Counted from the stretch's first letter, positions 8,122-17,154 are shown. The stretch is 64,000 bases of DNA from DASUAS01 sp963809795 (GCA_963809795.1 CAWELN010000020.1:92735-156734), one strand, 5' to 3'. The notes: generated by a model from the sequence alone, not told the origin. A program made the numbers and translations.

Positions 8122-9804
8122 GTGGCCGAGTCCAGCGGGCGCCTGCTGCCGCAGGTGACCGAGCGCAACGAGTTCTTCTGGACGTCGGGCGCCGACGGCA
8201 AGCTCCGCTTCCAGCGCTGCACCGAGTGCGGGCAGCTGCGCCACCCGCCGGGCCCGGTGTGCGCCTCCTGCCTCTCGACCGACTGGGCACCGGCCGCGGT
8301 CTCCGGGCGCGCGGTCGTCGCCGGCTTCACGGTCAACGAGCACACGTGGATCCCCACGTTCCCGCCGCCGTACGTGATCGCGATCGTGGCCATCGAGGAG
8401 GACGACCGCGTCCGGCTCACCACCAACATCGTCAACTGCGACCCCGCCGACGTGCACGTCGGGATGAAGGTGCAGGTGCGGTTCGAGCACGACGACGACG
8501 TGTGGATCCCCCTGTTCGAGCCCACCGGCGACCCCGAGAAGGGCCCGTTCCCCGCCACCGACCCCAAGAGCCACGACGCCCGGCCGATGCCGAAGGGGGC
8601 CGACAAGTTCGAGGACCACGTCGCCGTCACCGGCATCGGCATGTCGCAGGTCGGTCGCCGGCTGATGGTCGACCCCATCACGCTGACCGTCGCCGCCGCC
8701 ACGCAGGCGATCGAGGACGCCGGCCTCCGGCCGGAGGACATCGACGGCATGTCCACGTACCCCGGCCCCGGCATCGGGGTCGGCATGTCGGAGGGCGGTG
8801 TCAACGCGCTCGAGGAGATCCTGCGGTTGCGGCCGTCGTGGATCAACAGCGGCATCGAGCTGCCGGGCCAGGGCGGTGCCGTGATCGCGGCGATGCTCGC
8901 AGTGGCGGGCGGCCTGTGCAACCACGTGCTGTGCTTCCGCACGGTGTGGGAGTCGAGTTACGCGGCGCAGCAGCGCGCGGCGCAGAACGACCGCGCCTCG
9001 AGCAACATGCTCGCGCTGCAGGAGTCGCCGCGCATCGGTGGTGACATGCAGTGGCGCATGCCGTACGGCGCGTCGTCGGCCGGCAATTGGATCGCGATGC
9101 ACGCGTCGGCCCACTTCGACAAGTACGGGACGACGCGCGAGACCCTCGGTTGGATCGCGTTGAACGCGCGTGCGAACGCGGCCCGCACACCGTGGGCGAT
9201 CTACAAGGAACCGCTCACGATGGACGACTACCTGAATGCGCGCATGATCACGACGCCGTTCGGGCTCTACGACTGCGACGTCCCGTGCGACGGCTCGGTC
9301 GCGGTGATCGTGTCGCGCAAGGACCGCGCCCGCGACCTGAGGCAGAAGCCGGTGCACCTCGAGGCCGTGGGCACCCAGCTCACCGAACGCTGGAGCTGGG
9401 ACCAGGGCACCCTCGACCACGAGCCGCTCGTCACCGGGCCCGCCGCGCACCTCTGGACCCGCACCGATCTGCGGCCCGCCGACATCGACCTGGCCCAGCT
9501 CTACGACGGCTTCTCGTTCAATTGCCTCTCGTGGCTCGAGGCGCTCGGCTTCTGCGGCGAGGGCGAGGCGAAGGACTTCCTCGACGGCGGCAAGAACATC
9601 GCTCTCGACGGCATGCTGCCGCTCAACACCCACGGTGGCCAGCTCTCGTCCGGCCGCCTGCACGGGTTCGGCTTCATCCACGAGGCGATCACCCAGCTGC
9701 GCGGCGCGGCCGGCGAGCGGCAGGTCGCCAATGCCGAGACCGCGGTCGTGAGCAACGGCGGCGGCGCGCCCGGCGGAGTCTTCCTCTTCACCGCGGCGCG
9801 CTGA
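8122..9804 (+). CDS. DUF35 (zinc ribbon/OB) fused to thiolase-fold lipid-transfer/aldolase protein
   Basis: A 560-residue fusion. Residues 1-150 are a DUF35 acyl-CoA-binding module with zinc ribbon CTECGQ...CASC (about 33-50) and an OB fold. From about 170 (VAVTGIGMSQVGRR) comes a SCP-x/thiolase-like domain. Where thiolases carry the nucleophile in a CxSG loop, this protein reads ELPGQGGAV; the C-terminal HGGQLSSGR keeps the His region. That resembles Ltp2-type steroid side-chain aldolases, which work with separate DUF35 partners, so retro-aldol cleavage rather than thiolysis is inferred. GTG 8122 has GAGGAG 5 nt upstream; an ATG upstream lacks such support. Confidence 0.82.
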   Translation: MAESSGRLLPQVTERNEFFWTSGADGKLRFQRCTECGQLRHPPGPVCASCLSTDWAPAAVSGRAVVAGFTVNEHTWIPTFPPPYVIAIVAIEEDDRVRLTTNIVNCDPADVHVGMKVQVRFEHDDDVWIPLFEPTGDPEKGPFPATDPKSHDARPMPKGADKFEDHVAVTGIGMSQVGRRLMVDPITLTVAAATQAIEDAGLRPEDIDGMSTYPGPGIGVGMSEGGVNALEEILRLRPSWINSGIELPGQGGAVIAAMLAVAGGLCNHVLCFRTVWESSYAAQQRAAQNDRASSNMLALQESPRIGGDMQWRMPYGASSAGNWIAMHASAHFDKYGTTRETLGWIALNARANAARTPWAIYKEPLTMDDYLNARMITTPFGLYDCDVPCDGSVAVIVSRKDRARDLRQKPVHLEAVGTQLTERWSWDQGTLDHEPLVTGPAAHLWTRTDLRPADIDLAQLYDGFSFNCLSWLEALGFCGEGEAKDFLDGGKNIALDGMLPLNTHGGQLSSGRLHGFGFIHEAITQLRGAAGERQVANAETAVVSNGGGAPGGVFLFTAAR

Positions 9805-9814
9805 GCGCTCCCCC

Positions 9815-10537
9815 GTGCACGTCTCGGTGGCGGACTGGTTCGTCATCGCGACGGCCGTCGCGCTGGCCGCGACGGTGCAGGGCGTCGTCGGGTTCGGCGG
9901 CAACCTGCTCGCGGTCCCGGTCGTCGCGCTGGTGGTGCCGGCGGCGCTGCCGGGCGCGATGGTGCTCCCGAGCTTCCCGATGGTCGTGACCATGGCGGTC
10001 ACCGAGCGCGCCCACGTCGACTGGCGGGGCAACTGGTTCCTGCTGCTCGGACGCCTCCCGGGCACCGCGCTCGGGGTCGCGGTGGTCGCGCTCGTCTCGA
10101 GCGACGTGCTCGCGGTGGTGATCGGTTCGGTCGTGATCGTCGCCGTCCTGGTGAGCCTGCTGGCCGCGCACCTCCACCCGGGCGTGAACCCGGCCACCGC
10201 GACCGGTGCCGGCGTCGCGGTCGGCGTGATGGGCACCGCGGCGGCGATCGAGGGACCACCGCTCGCCCTGCTGTACCAGAACGATCCGCCCCCCGTCCTG
10301 CGGTCGACGCTCGCCACCCAGTTCACGATCGGCACGCTCGTGACGCTGGTGGGGCTGACCATCGGCTCCCAGCTGCAGGGGTGGCAGGTGCTCCTCGGGC
10401 TGTCGCTCATGCCGAGCTACGGCCTCGGGCTCCTCCTCAGCCTGCCGATCCGGCCGCACCTGCACGGGCGGAACCTGCGACCCGCGGTCCTCGGCATCGC
10501 CGGCCTCGCCGGCGTGCTCGCCATCGTGCGCGCCTGA
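9815..10537 (+). CDS. TauE/SafE family membrane permease
   Basis: A 240-residue polytopic membrane protein with about eight hydrophobic segments. It begins VSVADWFVIATAVALAATVQGVVGFGGNLLAVP, where the VQGVVGFGG motif is diagnostic of TauE/SafE (DUF81) anion exporters; a second copy-like motif is GTAAAIEGPPLALL. Members export sulfite, sulfoacetate or related organic anions. The GTG start lies 10 nt after the preceding stop, so it is probably in an operon with the DUF35-thiolase gene. Confidence 0.83.
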   Translation: MHVSVADWFVIATAVALAATVQGVVGFGGNLLAVPVVALVVPAALPGAMVLPSFPMVVTMAVTERAHVDWRGNWFLLLGRLPGTALGVAVVALVSSDVLAVVIGSVVIVAVLVSLLAAHLHPGVNPATATGAGVAVGVMGTAAAIEGPPLALLYQNDPPPVLRSTLATQFTIGTLVTLVGLTIGSQLQGWQVLLGLSLMPSYGLGLLLSLPIRPHLHGRNLRPAVLGIAGLAGVLAIVRA

Positions 10538-10560
10538 GCGCTCGATCCCTGCTGTCGGGG

Positions 10561-11154
10561 TCAGGCGACCGTGAGCAGGTCGTCGAGCTCGGCGACGGTC
10601 ACCACGTCGGCCTGACGCGGGAACACCTTGCCGAGCAGCACGTCGTGCACCTCGGCGTCGAAGTCGGCGCAGCCGTCGGCAAGGACGATGATCCGGTAGT
10701 CGCGATCGGCGGCGTCACGCACCGTCGACAGCACGACACCGCTCGTGCTGATCCCGGCGAGCACCACGGTGGAGATCCCGCGCTTGCGGAGCTGCTCGTC
10801 GAGGTCGGTCGTCGAGAACGCGCCGACCCGGGTCTTGCGCACGACGATGTCGCCCGGCTCCGGAGCCAGGCGGTCGTGCACCGCGGTGGCCGGCGAGTCG
10901 ACGTGGTTCACGCGCCCCTCGGCCAGGCGGGCGAAGATCTTGTTGGTCGGCGGCACCGCGTCGTAGTCGGCGTCGTCGAAGGCCACCCGCACGTACCCCA
11001 CTGCCATCCCCCGGGCGCGCGCGGTCGCGATGGCGCCGGCCACCCGGTCGAGCAGCGCCTCGGCGTCGGCCACCCGTTCGACGATGCCGGGCTGGAAGTC
11101 CATCACCAGCAGGACCGCGTGCTCGATGTCGACCGGTGCCATGTCCTCGCTCAT
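10561..11154 (-). CDS. Isochorismatase-family hydrolase lacking the catalytic cysteine
   Basis: A 197-residue cysteine-hydrolase fold protein. The Asp (LLVMDFQPG) and Lys (VVRKTRVGAF) of the triad are present, but the loop that normally reads TNxCVxxTxRxA is TSGVVLSTVRDA, so Val replaces the nucleophilic Cys. It may bind rather than hydrolyse, or belong to the non-cysteine branch of the family. ATG 11154 follows a minus-strand TACAGT box by 7 nt, which favours it over a GTG two codons upstream. Confidence 0.85.
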   Translation of the reverse strand: MSEDMAPVDIEHAVLLVMDFQPGIVERVADAEALLDRVAGAIATARARGMAVGYVRVAFDDADYDAVPPTNKIFARLAEGRVNHVDSPATAVHDRLAPEPGDIVVRKTRVGAFSTTDLDEQLRKRGISTVVLAGISTSGVVLSTVRDAADRDYRIIVLADGCADFDAEVHDVLLGKVFPRQADVVTVAELDDLLTVA

Positions 11155-11161
11155 GACGCGC

Positions 11162-11167
11162 ACTGTA
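11162..11167 (-). promoter_or_regulatory. Leaderless -10 box of the isochorismatase-family gene
   Basis: ACTGTA, TACAGT on the minus strand, ends 7 nt before ATG 11154. Confidence 0.5.
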
Positions 11168-11185
11168 CGGCGCGTCGTCCCCGGT

Positions 11186-12151
11186 TCAGGTCGGCAACGC
11201 GTCGATCCACGCCACGATCCGCCCCCAGAGCAGGGCGCGTGTGCCCGCCTGGTTGTGACAGTGGGCGGATCCGGGGAGCACGAAGAGGGTGACGTCCTTG
11301 CTCGCGCGGTACCGGGCGGCGTTGCCCTCGAAGTCGTCGGTGAGGTCGTGGTCGCCGAACGCCAGGAGCACGGGCGCGGTGACGCTCGCCTTCTCGGCGT
11401 CGGTGTGACCGGGCACCATCGTGCTCAGCGCGCAGCTGAAGAGGAGCTCGGTTCGCTGCGCTCCGAACGCCCGCTTGACCGCACGAGGCACGTCGGCCTC
11501 GAAGAACGAGCCGGCGGGTGCCCGGCGGGCGGTGTCCGGCGGCAACCCGCGCGCCCGCACCCGGGCGAGCTCGACCATCGCCCGCTCCCGTTCTTCGTCG
11601 GGCAGGTCCATGAGGAGTCGCTCGTCGTCGGTCAGCGCCGCCCACGTGCCATCGGCGCCGTGGCCGAGCACGACGATGGCGTCGAACGTGTCGTGGCGCG
11701 CCTGTTCCACCACGACGACCATGCCACCCATGGAGTGGCCGAGCCCGATGCGCTGCGCCGGCGCGACCGGCGGGAGGTCGTCGACCAGATCGCCCTGCCG
11801 CAATCGGGCGGTCAACACCCGCACCGCGTGGTCGTGCGTGGCCGCCGCCACCCGGGGCGTGACGACGCAGAGGTCGTCGAGCCGGCTGGACGCACCGAGC
11901 CCGAGGTGGTCGAGCGACACCACGAGCACGCCGCGGTCGGTGAGCTCGCGCACCATGCTGTAGCCGTCGAGCCCTTCGACCCGGAGATCGAAGTAGTCGA
12001 TCGTGCAGCGGCCGCCGGGGAGGCACCACACCACGGCGGGCGGTGCCGCGGGGTCGAGCTCGTCGGGCGCGTAGGCCATGCCTCGGAGCAGGTGCTCGCC
12101 CGGGACCGGGACGAGGTCCGAGACGTCGCACTCCACCGGCCACTCGCGCAC
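11186..12151 (-). CDS. Alpha/beta hydrolase
   Basis: A 321-residue serine hydrolase. Visible motifs are the oxyanion strand VVWCLPGGRC, nucleophile elbow GLGHSMGGMVVV (about residue 160), acid LLAFGDHDLTDDFEG and catalytic His PGSAHCHNQAG. GTG 12151 is chosen because TAGTCT ends 5 nt upstream on the minus strand; a GTG four codons further in is possible. Cytoplasmic by lack of a signal peptide. Substrate unknown. Confidence 0.83.
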   Translation of the reverse strand: MREWPVECDVSDLVPVPGEHLLRGMAYAPDELDPAAPPAVVWCLPGGRCTIDYFDLRVEGLDGYSMVRELTDRGVLVVSLDHLGLGASSRLDDLCVVTPRVAAATHDHAVRVLTARLRQGDLVDDLPPVAPAQRIGLGHSMGGMVVVVEQARHDTFDAIVVLGHGADGTWAALTDDERLLMDLPDEERERAMVELARVRARGLPPDTARRAPAGSFFEADVPRAVKRAFGAQRTELLFSCALSTMVPGHTDAEKASVTAPVLLAFGDHDLTDDFEGNAARYRASKDVTLFVLPGSAHCHNQAGTRALLWGRIVAWIDALPT

Positions 12152-12156
12152 AGCAG

Positions 12157-12275
12157 AGACTACGGCGAGGCACGCCGGCGTGACCGAGCTGCTCGGATCC
12201 ACCACGTCGCGCTCACCGTTCGCGATCTCGACGTCAGCGGACGTGCAACTGGCCACGGACGTCGAGGTCTAGCCT
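12157..12275. promoter_or_regulatory. Divergent leaderless promoters between hydrolase and nitrilase-family genes
   Basis: Minus strand: TAGTCT (12162-12157), 5 nt before GTG 12151. Plus strand: TAGCCT (12270-12275), 6 nt before GTG 12282. The 100 bp between them show no clear operator. Confidence 0.5.
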
Positions 12276-12281
12276 CGGTCC

Positions 12282-13205
12282 GTGGCGCTCTTCGACACCA
12301 TCCGGGTCGCGGCGGTGCAGGCGACCCCGGTGATCCTGGATGCCGACGCCACCATCGACAAGGCCGTCGACCTCATCGGTGAGGCGGCCGACCGGGGCGC
12401 CGCGCTCGTCGTGTTCCCGGAGTGCTTCGTCTCGCTGTACCCGAGCGGCGCCTGGGCGGCGCCCGCGGCGACGTGGGCGGACGGCTGCGACGAGCTCTGG
12501 GAGCGCATGTGGGCATCGAGCGTCGACATCGACGGTCCGCTCGTGGAGCGGCTCGCGCGCACCTGTGCGGACCGCGACGTCACCGTCGCGATCGGCGTGA
12601 ACGAGCGGGAGGACACGCGGCCCGGTTCGCTGTACAACACGTTGCTGATCGTCGGTGCGGAGGGCCTGGTGCACCGGCACCGCAAGCTGATGCCGACGAT
12701 GCACGAGCGCGTCTTCCACGGGGTCGGGGCCGGCGACGACCTCGACGTGGTCACGCTGCCCGACGGCGCCCGGGTCGGGGGACTCCTCTGCTGGGAGAAC
12801 CGCATGCCGCTCGCCCGGTGGGCCGTCTACCAGGGAGGGCCGCAGCTCTGGCTGGCGCTCACCGCCGACGACAGCGACGGCTGGATCGCCAGCGTCCGTC
12901 ACATCGCGATCGAGGCGGGCGCGTTCGTCATCAGCGTTCCGCAGTACATCCCGGCCCAGGCGTTCCCACCCGACTTCCCGCTCGCCCTTCCCGACGGCGT
13001 CGAGACGTTCGGGCGCGGCGGCGCGTGCATCGTCGCGCCCACCGGCGACCTGATCGCCGGGCCCGAGTACGACACCGAGGCGATGCTCGTCGCCGACTGC
13101 GACCTGCGGGACGCGCTCCACGCGAAGCGGTACTTCGACGCCGCCGGCCACTACAGCCGGGCCGACGTGCTGACACCGCGGACACCCACGCTACCGTCGC
13201 CCTGA
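12282..13205 (+). CDS. Carbon-nitrogen hydrolase (nitrilase superfamily)
   Basis: A 307-residue enzyme with the complete Glu-Lys-Cys set: VVFPECF (Glu about 47), VHRHRKLMPT (Lys about 130) and GGLLCWENRMPLAR (Cys about 165). The CWEN motif and the HRKLMPT loop are those of branch 1 nitrilases and arylacetonitrilases rather than amidases, so conversion of a nitrile to acid plus ammonia is likely. Length is slightly short of typical nitrilases (330-350), with a brief C-terminal tail. Single-gene unit with its own leaderless promoter. Confidence 0.85.
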   Translation: MALFDTIRVAAVQATPVILDADATIDKAVDLIGEAADRGAALVVFPECFVSLYPSGAWAAPAATWADGCDELWERMWASSVDIDGPLVERLARTCADRDVTVAIGVNEREDTRPGSLYNTLLIVGAEGLVHRHRKLMPTMHERVFHGVGAGDDLDVVTLPDGARVGGLLCWENRMPLARWAVYQGGPQLWLALTADDSDGWIASVRHIAIEAGAFVISVPQYIPAQAFPPDFPLALPDGVETFGRGGACIVAPTGDLIAGPEYDTEAMLVADCDLRDALHAKRYFDAAGHYSRADVLTPRTPTLPSP

Positions 13206-13236
13206 AGGTCGGGGCGCGCGCGACGAGGAGGAACAC

Positions 13237-14066
13237 GTGGAAAGACTCGGGATCGAGCCGATCAGCGTGTTCGGGATGCCACCCGTGCCCTACATCGAGC
13301 TGGCCGCAGACCTCGGTCTGCGGTACATCGCAATCATGTTGACGGCGATGCCGAACTCCTACGGCTACCCGCCGTTCTCCCTCAGGGACGACCGTGAGCT
13401 GCGGCGGCACACGCTGGCGGCGCTGCACGACAGAGAGGTCTCGATCGCCCTGGGTGAAGGCATGGTGGTCCGCGAGGACACCGACATGCGTGACCTGGCC
13501 ATCGACATCGCGGTGATGGGAGAGCTCGGCGCGCAGCGGGTCAACACCATGAGCTTCGACCCCGAATCGAAACCGGACCATCGACCGATTCGGCGCCGTC
13601 GCGGAGCTCGCCGCCGCGGCCGGGATGGAGACGACCTTCGAGTTCGGTCCGACGAAGCCGGTCGGCAGAACGCTTCCGGAGGGGGTCGAGATCAGTTCGA
13701 GCGGTCGGCCGCCAAGATTTCCGGCTCCTCATCGACACCATGCACCTCGTCCGCTCGGGCTCCGGAGCGGAGGACGTCGCGGCACTCGACCCGCAGCTCA
13801 TCGGGCACGTCCAACTCGCCGACGCGCCGCTCGTCCCCACCATCCCGGACTACATGGAGGAGGCGTGCTTCGAGCGCATGGTTCCGGGAACGGGCGAGTT
13901 GCCTCTGGTCGACATCCTGGCGGCCCTACCCTCAGAGGTCGTCATCGGGCTCGAGGTACCGCTTCGTTCGCAGGCGGATTTGGGGATCGGACCACACGAA
14001 CGCCTCGGTCGGTGCGTCGAGGCGGCTCGCGACCTCCTCGCACTGAGCGAGCACGCGCGGCCCTGA
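13237..14066 (+). pseudogene. Sugar phosphate isomerase/epimerase-like TIM barrel, two frameshifts
   Basis: Three consecutive frames together spell one AP endonuclease 2-like TIM-barrel protein of about 275 residues. Frame one runs from ATG (or GTG) 13237 through FGMPPVPYIELAADLGLRYIAI to MSFDPES near 13570. Frame two continues NRTIDRFGAVAELAAAAGMETTFEFGPTKPVG to about 13705. Frame three carries DFRLLIDTMHLVRSG, GHVQLADAPL and the C-terminus at 14066. Each switch is explained by one extra base, at the AAAA run near 13570 and near 13708. Metal ligands such as E in TFEFG, D in LIDTMH and H in GHVQ are preserved, arguing for sequencing error rather than decay. Confidence 0.75.
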
Positions 14067-14212
14067 TGCCGCGCCGTCCGTCGGGCCTCGGTCCGGTGGG
14101 GCCTCCGTGGCGCTCGGGTGAACTCCGTCGCTCGGGGTTGATCGACACGCCGATGGGGCGCCAGGAGTTCGAACCGCAGCCGAGTGATGAGGGACCCGCC
14201 CTGCCGCGCCCG

Positions 14213-14873
14213 CTATCCGCTCACCGGCGTGCCCCAGTGGTCGAGGTAGGTGAGCTCTTCGACGGGGCGGCGGTCGGCCGGCCGGAAGTCGTCACCCGTG
14301 TAGTACGCGACCGGGAGCAGGCACGCCTGGACGAAGCCGTCGGGAACACCCAGCAGCTCGTCGGCCTCGGCGCGCCGGTACAGGTGCACCGTCGTGAGCA
14401 CCGACCCCAGGCCCCGGCTGCGCAGCGCGAGCAGGAAGCTCCACACCGCCGGATAGATCGACGGCGCCCAGCCCACCGGCGCCGCCCGTGTCCTCGACGC
14501 ACGGCACGACGAGGACCGGGACCTCGTGGACGTGTTCCATGAGGTAGCCCGCGGAGTCGGACACCCGTTGTTGCTGAGCCGCCGGCGGCACGGTGCTCGG
14601 GACGCGGCTGGTCGGGCGATCAGCCGGCAGGTTGCGGTAGAGCTCACCGAGCGCGGCGCGCACGGCGGGATCGGTCACCACGATCCAGCGCCACGTCTGC
14701 ATGTTCGAACCGGTCGGTGCCTGGATGGCCAACCGCAGGCACTCCAGGATCACGTCGAGCTCGACCGGGCGCGTCAGGTCGAGGCGCTTGCGCACCGCGC
14801 GGGTCGTGGTGAGCAGCTTGTCGACGGTCGCGAGATCGAGGCCCGAGGCCCCCGGCACCGCCGGGTCAGCCAA
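14213..14873 (-). CDS. Nitroreductase family protein, frameshifted
   Basis: FMN-dependent nitroreductase/dehydrogenase of about 220 residues. The first frame holds TTRAVRKRLDLTRPV and LAIQAPTGSNMQTWRWIVVTD, the FMN-binding RxxRKR and QAPTGSN motifs. It is interrupted near 14484, after VVPCVEDTG, by one extra G. The other frame continues PVGWAPSIYPAVWSFLLALRSRGLGSVLTT and YYTGDDFRPADRRPVEE to the stop. The start is TTG 14873, overlapping the end of the amidohydrolase by 8 nt. A role in reducing an unsaturated or nitro compound with the upstream amidohydrolase is inferred from coupling only. Confidence 0.8.
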
Positions 14874-16089
14874 TGCCGTACAACGCGAGCGCGCTCTCGC
14901 TCGTGATCACCTGCTGCTGGTCGAAGGACAGCGGCTCGAGCGCCTCGGCGAGCTCCTCGGTGACGCCGGGGAACTTGGCGTCGGGGTGCGGGTAGTCCGA
15001 TGCCCACACGATCCGGTCGGCGCCGCACAGCGGCGAGTTGGCGGTGAACGCCAGCATCGACTCGTCGGGGTCGAAGCTGATCCAGCACTGGCGCCGGAAG
15101 TACTCCGACGGCAGCATCTCGAGCCACGGCACGTCCCACTCGAACTTCTTCGAGTGGTGGTCGAGGCGCTCCAGCCAGGGCACCAGCCACCCGCCGTTGG
15201 CCTCGAGGAACAGGAACTTGGTGTCCGGGAAGCGCTCGCACACGCCGCCGGCGGTGATGTACGCGATCGAGTGCATCACGTCGACCGGGTTGGCGATCGC
15301 CTGGGTGAAGAGGATGTTGCTCAACTGCCAGCCTTCAGCGGGCTCCTCCGACGACGGCGCATAGCTCCCGTTCGCGAACGGCCGCCCCAACTTCAGGCCC
15401 CGGCACGCGCCGGGAAGGTCGGGCATGAGGAACGGGTGGAACGCGAGCACCAGGCCGGTGTCGGCCGCGGCCTGCCACACCGGGTCGTAGACCTTGTCGT
15501 TGAACGGCCGCCAGTCGACCGACGGGTTGGGGCGCAGGAACACCGACACCATGCCCGGCTTCTCCGCGACCCGGCGGATCTCGTCGGCGACCGCCTGCAC
15601 GCCGTCCTCGTCGTTCATGGGCGGCACCGCGCCGGCCGCGAAGAGACGACCTTCACCCTCCTGCGCGTGGTCCGACGCCCAGTCGTTGTACGCGCGCGCC
15701 TGCACGCGGGCGAACTCCTCGTCGGGGATCGACTGCAAGCCGAGCATCGAGGTCGGGTAGAGCACCGCGAGGTCGATCCCGTCGGTGTCCATGTCCTGCA
15801 GGCGCGCCTTGGCAGTGAACGCCGCCGGCCGCACCTCGCTGTAGCGGATCTCGCCGTTGCGGACCTGCTCCACCTTCTCGTCGGGGAAGCCGGCCGTCCC
15901 GGCGAGCGACATGAAGTTCGAGGGCGTGACGGTGCCGTTGTAGTGCAGCCACTCGACCCCGTCCTTGTCGGTCTCGATGTGCCACACGCGGTCGCGGTAG
16001 TCCGCGGGCGCGTAGTCCGGCATGGCGGTCGGGTGCTCGAGGATGTGGCCGTCGGAGTCGATGTAGCGCAGGCCGTCGATCGCGGTCAT
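14866..16089 (-). CDS. Amidohydrolase family protein (ACMSD-like TIM barrel)
   Basis: A 407-residue amidohydrolase-2 protein. It begins YIDSDGHILEHP, where the family usually shows DxHxH or DADxH, and has FHPFLMPDLP in the middle, LFLEANGGWLVPWLERL and the terminal metal Asp in WASDYPHPDAKFPG. Relatives are decarboxylases or hydrolases of aromatic or alicyclic acids. The stop overlaps the nitroreductase start. ATG 16089 is preceded by GGGGGAA at about 5 nt. Divergent from the SDR at 16245. Confidence 0.85.
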   Translation of the reverse strand: MTAIDGLRYIDSDGHILEHPTAMPDYAPADYRDRVWHIETDKDGVEWLHYNGTVTPSNFMSLAGTAGFPDEKVEQVRNGEIRYSEVRPAAFTAKARLQDMDTDGIDLAVLYPTSMLGLQSIPDEEFARVQARAYNDWASDHAQEGEGRLFAAGAVPPMNDEDGVQAVADEIRRVAEKPGMVSVFLRPNPSVDWRPFNDKVYDPVWQAAADTGLVLAFHPFLMPDLPGACRGLKLGRPFANGSYAPSSEEPAEGWQLSNILFTQAIANPVDVMHSIAYITAGGVCERFPDTKFLFLEANGGWLVPWLERLDHHSKKFEWDVPWLEMLPSEYFRRQCWISFDPDESMLAFTANSPLCGADRIVWASDYPHPDAKFPGVTEELAEALEPLSFDQQQVITSESALALYGIG

Positions 16090-16244
16090 CGTTGGTTCCC
16101 CCCGGGGGCAGGTCGGATGGTCTGCTTCCAGCGTCCCGCCTCCGGCAGGATTCCGCAAGTTGGTCCCCGCCGAATTTCGCCATCCGGGCACCGGTGCGGT
16201 AAGCCTCCCCCACGGGGCACGACCACGGAGAAGGGAACGGCGGC

Positions 16245-17018
16245 ATGGTGGATCTGAACGGCGCGGGTGTCATCGTGACGGGCGGGGCCTCCGGCCTCGG
16301 CGAGGCCTCGGTCCGGCGGTTGGCCGCCGCCGGCGCCAACGTCGTCATCGCCGACCTGAACGAGACCCGGGGCAAGGAGATCGCGGCCGAGCTCGGCGGC
16401 GGCACCGAGTTCGCGCGGTGCGACGTGGAGAACGACGAGGAGGTGGCGGAGGTCGTCCGCATCGCGTCGAGTCGCGGCCCGTTGCGGGTCGCGGTGAACT
16501 GCGGCGGTCGCGCCGGCGGGGGTGGTCGCATCGTCGGCCGTGACGGCACCCCGGCTTCCCACGAGGGCTTCTCCATCACCGTGGAGTCCTTCCTGGTCGG
16601 GACGTTCAACGTGATGCGAATCGCGGCCGCGCAGATGGCGAAGGAAGAGGCGAACGAGGACAACGAGCGCGGCGTCGTCATCATGACGTCGTCGATCGCA
16701 GCCTTCGACGGGCAGATCGGCCAAGCCGCCTACTCGGCGGCCAAGGGCGGCATCGTCGGCCTCACGCTGCCTGCCGCGCGCGACCTGGCCGCGATCGGTG
16801 TGCGGGTCATGACGATCGCGCCCGGCACCTTCCGCACGCCTGCGTACAACCAGATGCCCGACGAGATGGTCCAGCATCTCGAGTCGATGACGCCGTTCCC
16901 GAAGCGCATGGGGCGACCCGACGAGTACGCGGCGCTCGTCGAGCACATCTGCACGAACTCCATGCTCAACGGCGAGGTCATCCGCATCGACGGCGCGGTG
17001 CGGTTCCCGCCGAAGTAA
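16245..17018 (+). CDS. Short-chain dehydrogenase, HSD10/3-hydroxyacyl-CoA dehydrogenase type II-like
   Basis: A 257-residue NAD-dependent SDR. It has TGGASGLG, then NVVIADLNE (an Asp that favours NAD), DVENDEE, NCGGRAGGG, a catalytic Ser in MTSSIAAFDG and YSAAK, and TIAPGTFRTP. The C-terminus INGEVIRIDGAVRFPPK and the loop ARDLAAIGVRV match the HSD10 branch, which oxidises 3-hydroxyacyl-CoA or hydroxysteroids. GAGAAGGGA precedes the ATG by 8 nt. Followed by the tandem repeats at 17023. Confidence 0.87.
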   Translation: MVDLNGAGVIVTGGASGLGEASVRRLAAAGANVVIADLNETRGKEIAAELGGGTEFARCDVENDEEVAEVVRIASSRGPLRVAVNCGGRAGGGGRIVGRDGTPASHEGFSITVESFLVGTFNVMRIAAAQMAKEEANEDNERGVVIMTSSIAAFDGQIGQAAYSAAKGGIVGLTLPAARDLAAIGVRVMTIAPGTFRTPAYNQMPDEMVQHLESMTPFPKRMGRPDEYAALVEHICTNSMLNGEVIRIDGAVRFPPK

Positions 17019-17022
17019 CCCG

Positions 17023-17154
17023 CTAGCTCGAGGGTCGATTCCGCTCCGCCGTCCCGCCCTCCGGGCACGGCTCCGCTGCATCTCCTAGCTCGAGGGTCGA
17101 TTCCGCTCCGCCGTCCCGCCCTCCGGGCACGGCTCCGCTGCATCTCCTAGCTCG
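17023..17154 (-). repeat. Two tandem 62-bp hairpin elements at a stop codon
   Basis: CTAGCTCG, which holds the TAG stop of the hydrolase on the minus strand, recurs at 17023-17030, 17085-17092 and 17147-17154, exactly 62 bp apart. The 52-bp core between copies has hairpin arms GCCGT/ACGGC and GCCC/GGGC around GGA. Compared with the element at 2883 (GGCGT/ACGCC and GGCC/GGCC) the arms differ by paired changes while AGCGGAG, GGGACG and GAGCGGAAT are shared. It lies between two convergent genes. Confidence 0.85.

Noticed and set aside
13237..14066. Programmed translational frameshifting as the cause of the broken genes
   Set aside because: The sites have no common slippery sequence or stop context, affect unrelated proteins and share only a +1 insertion bias.
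14160..14185. GGTTCGAACTCC on the minus strand, resembling a tRNA T-loop and 3' end
   Set aside because: The T-stem does not pair, and no anticodon or acceptor arm can be built in the 80 nt upstream. Probably chance.
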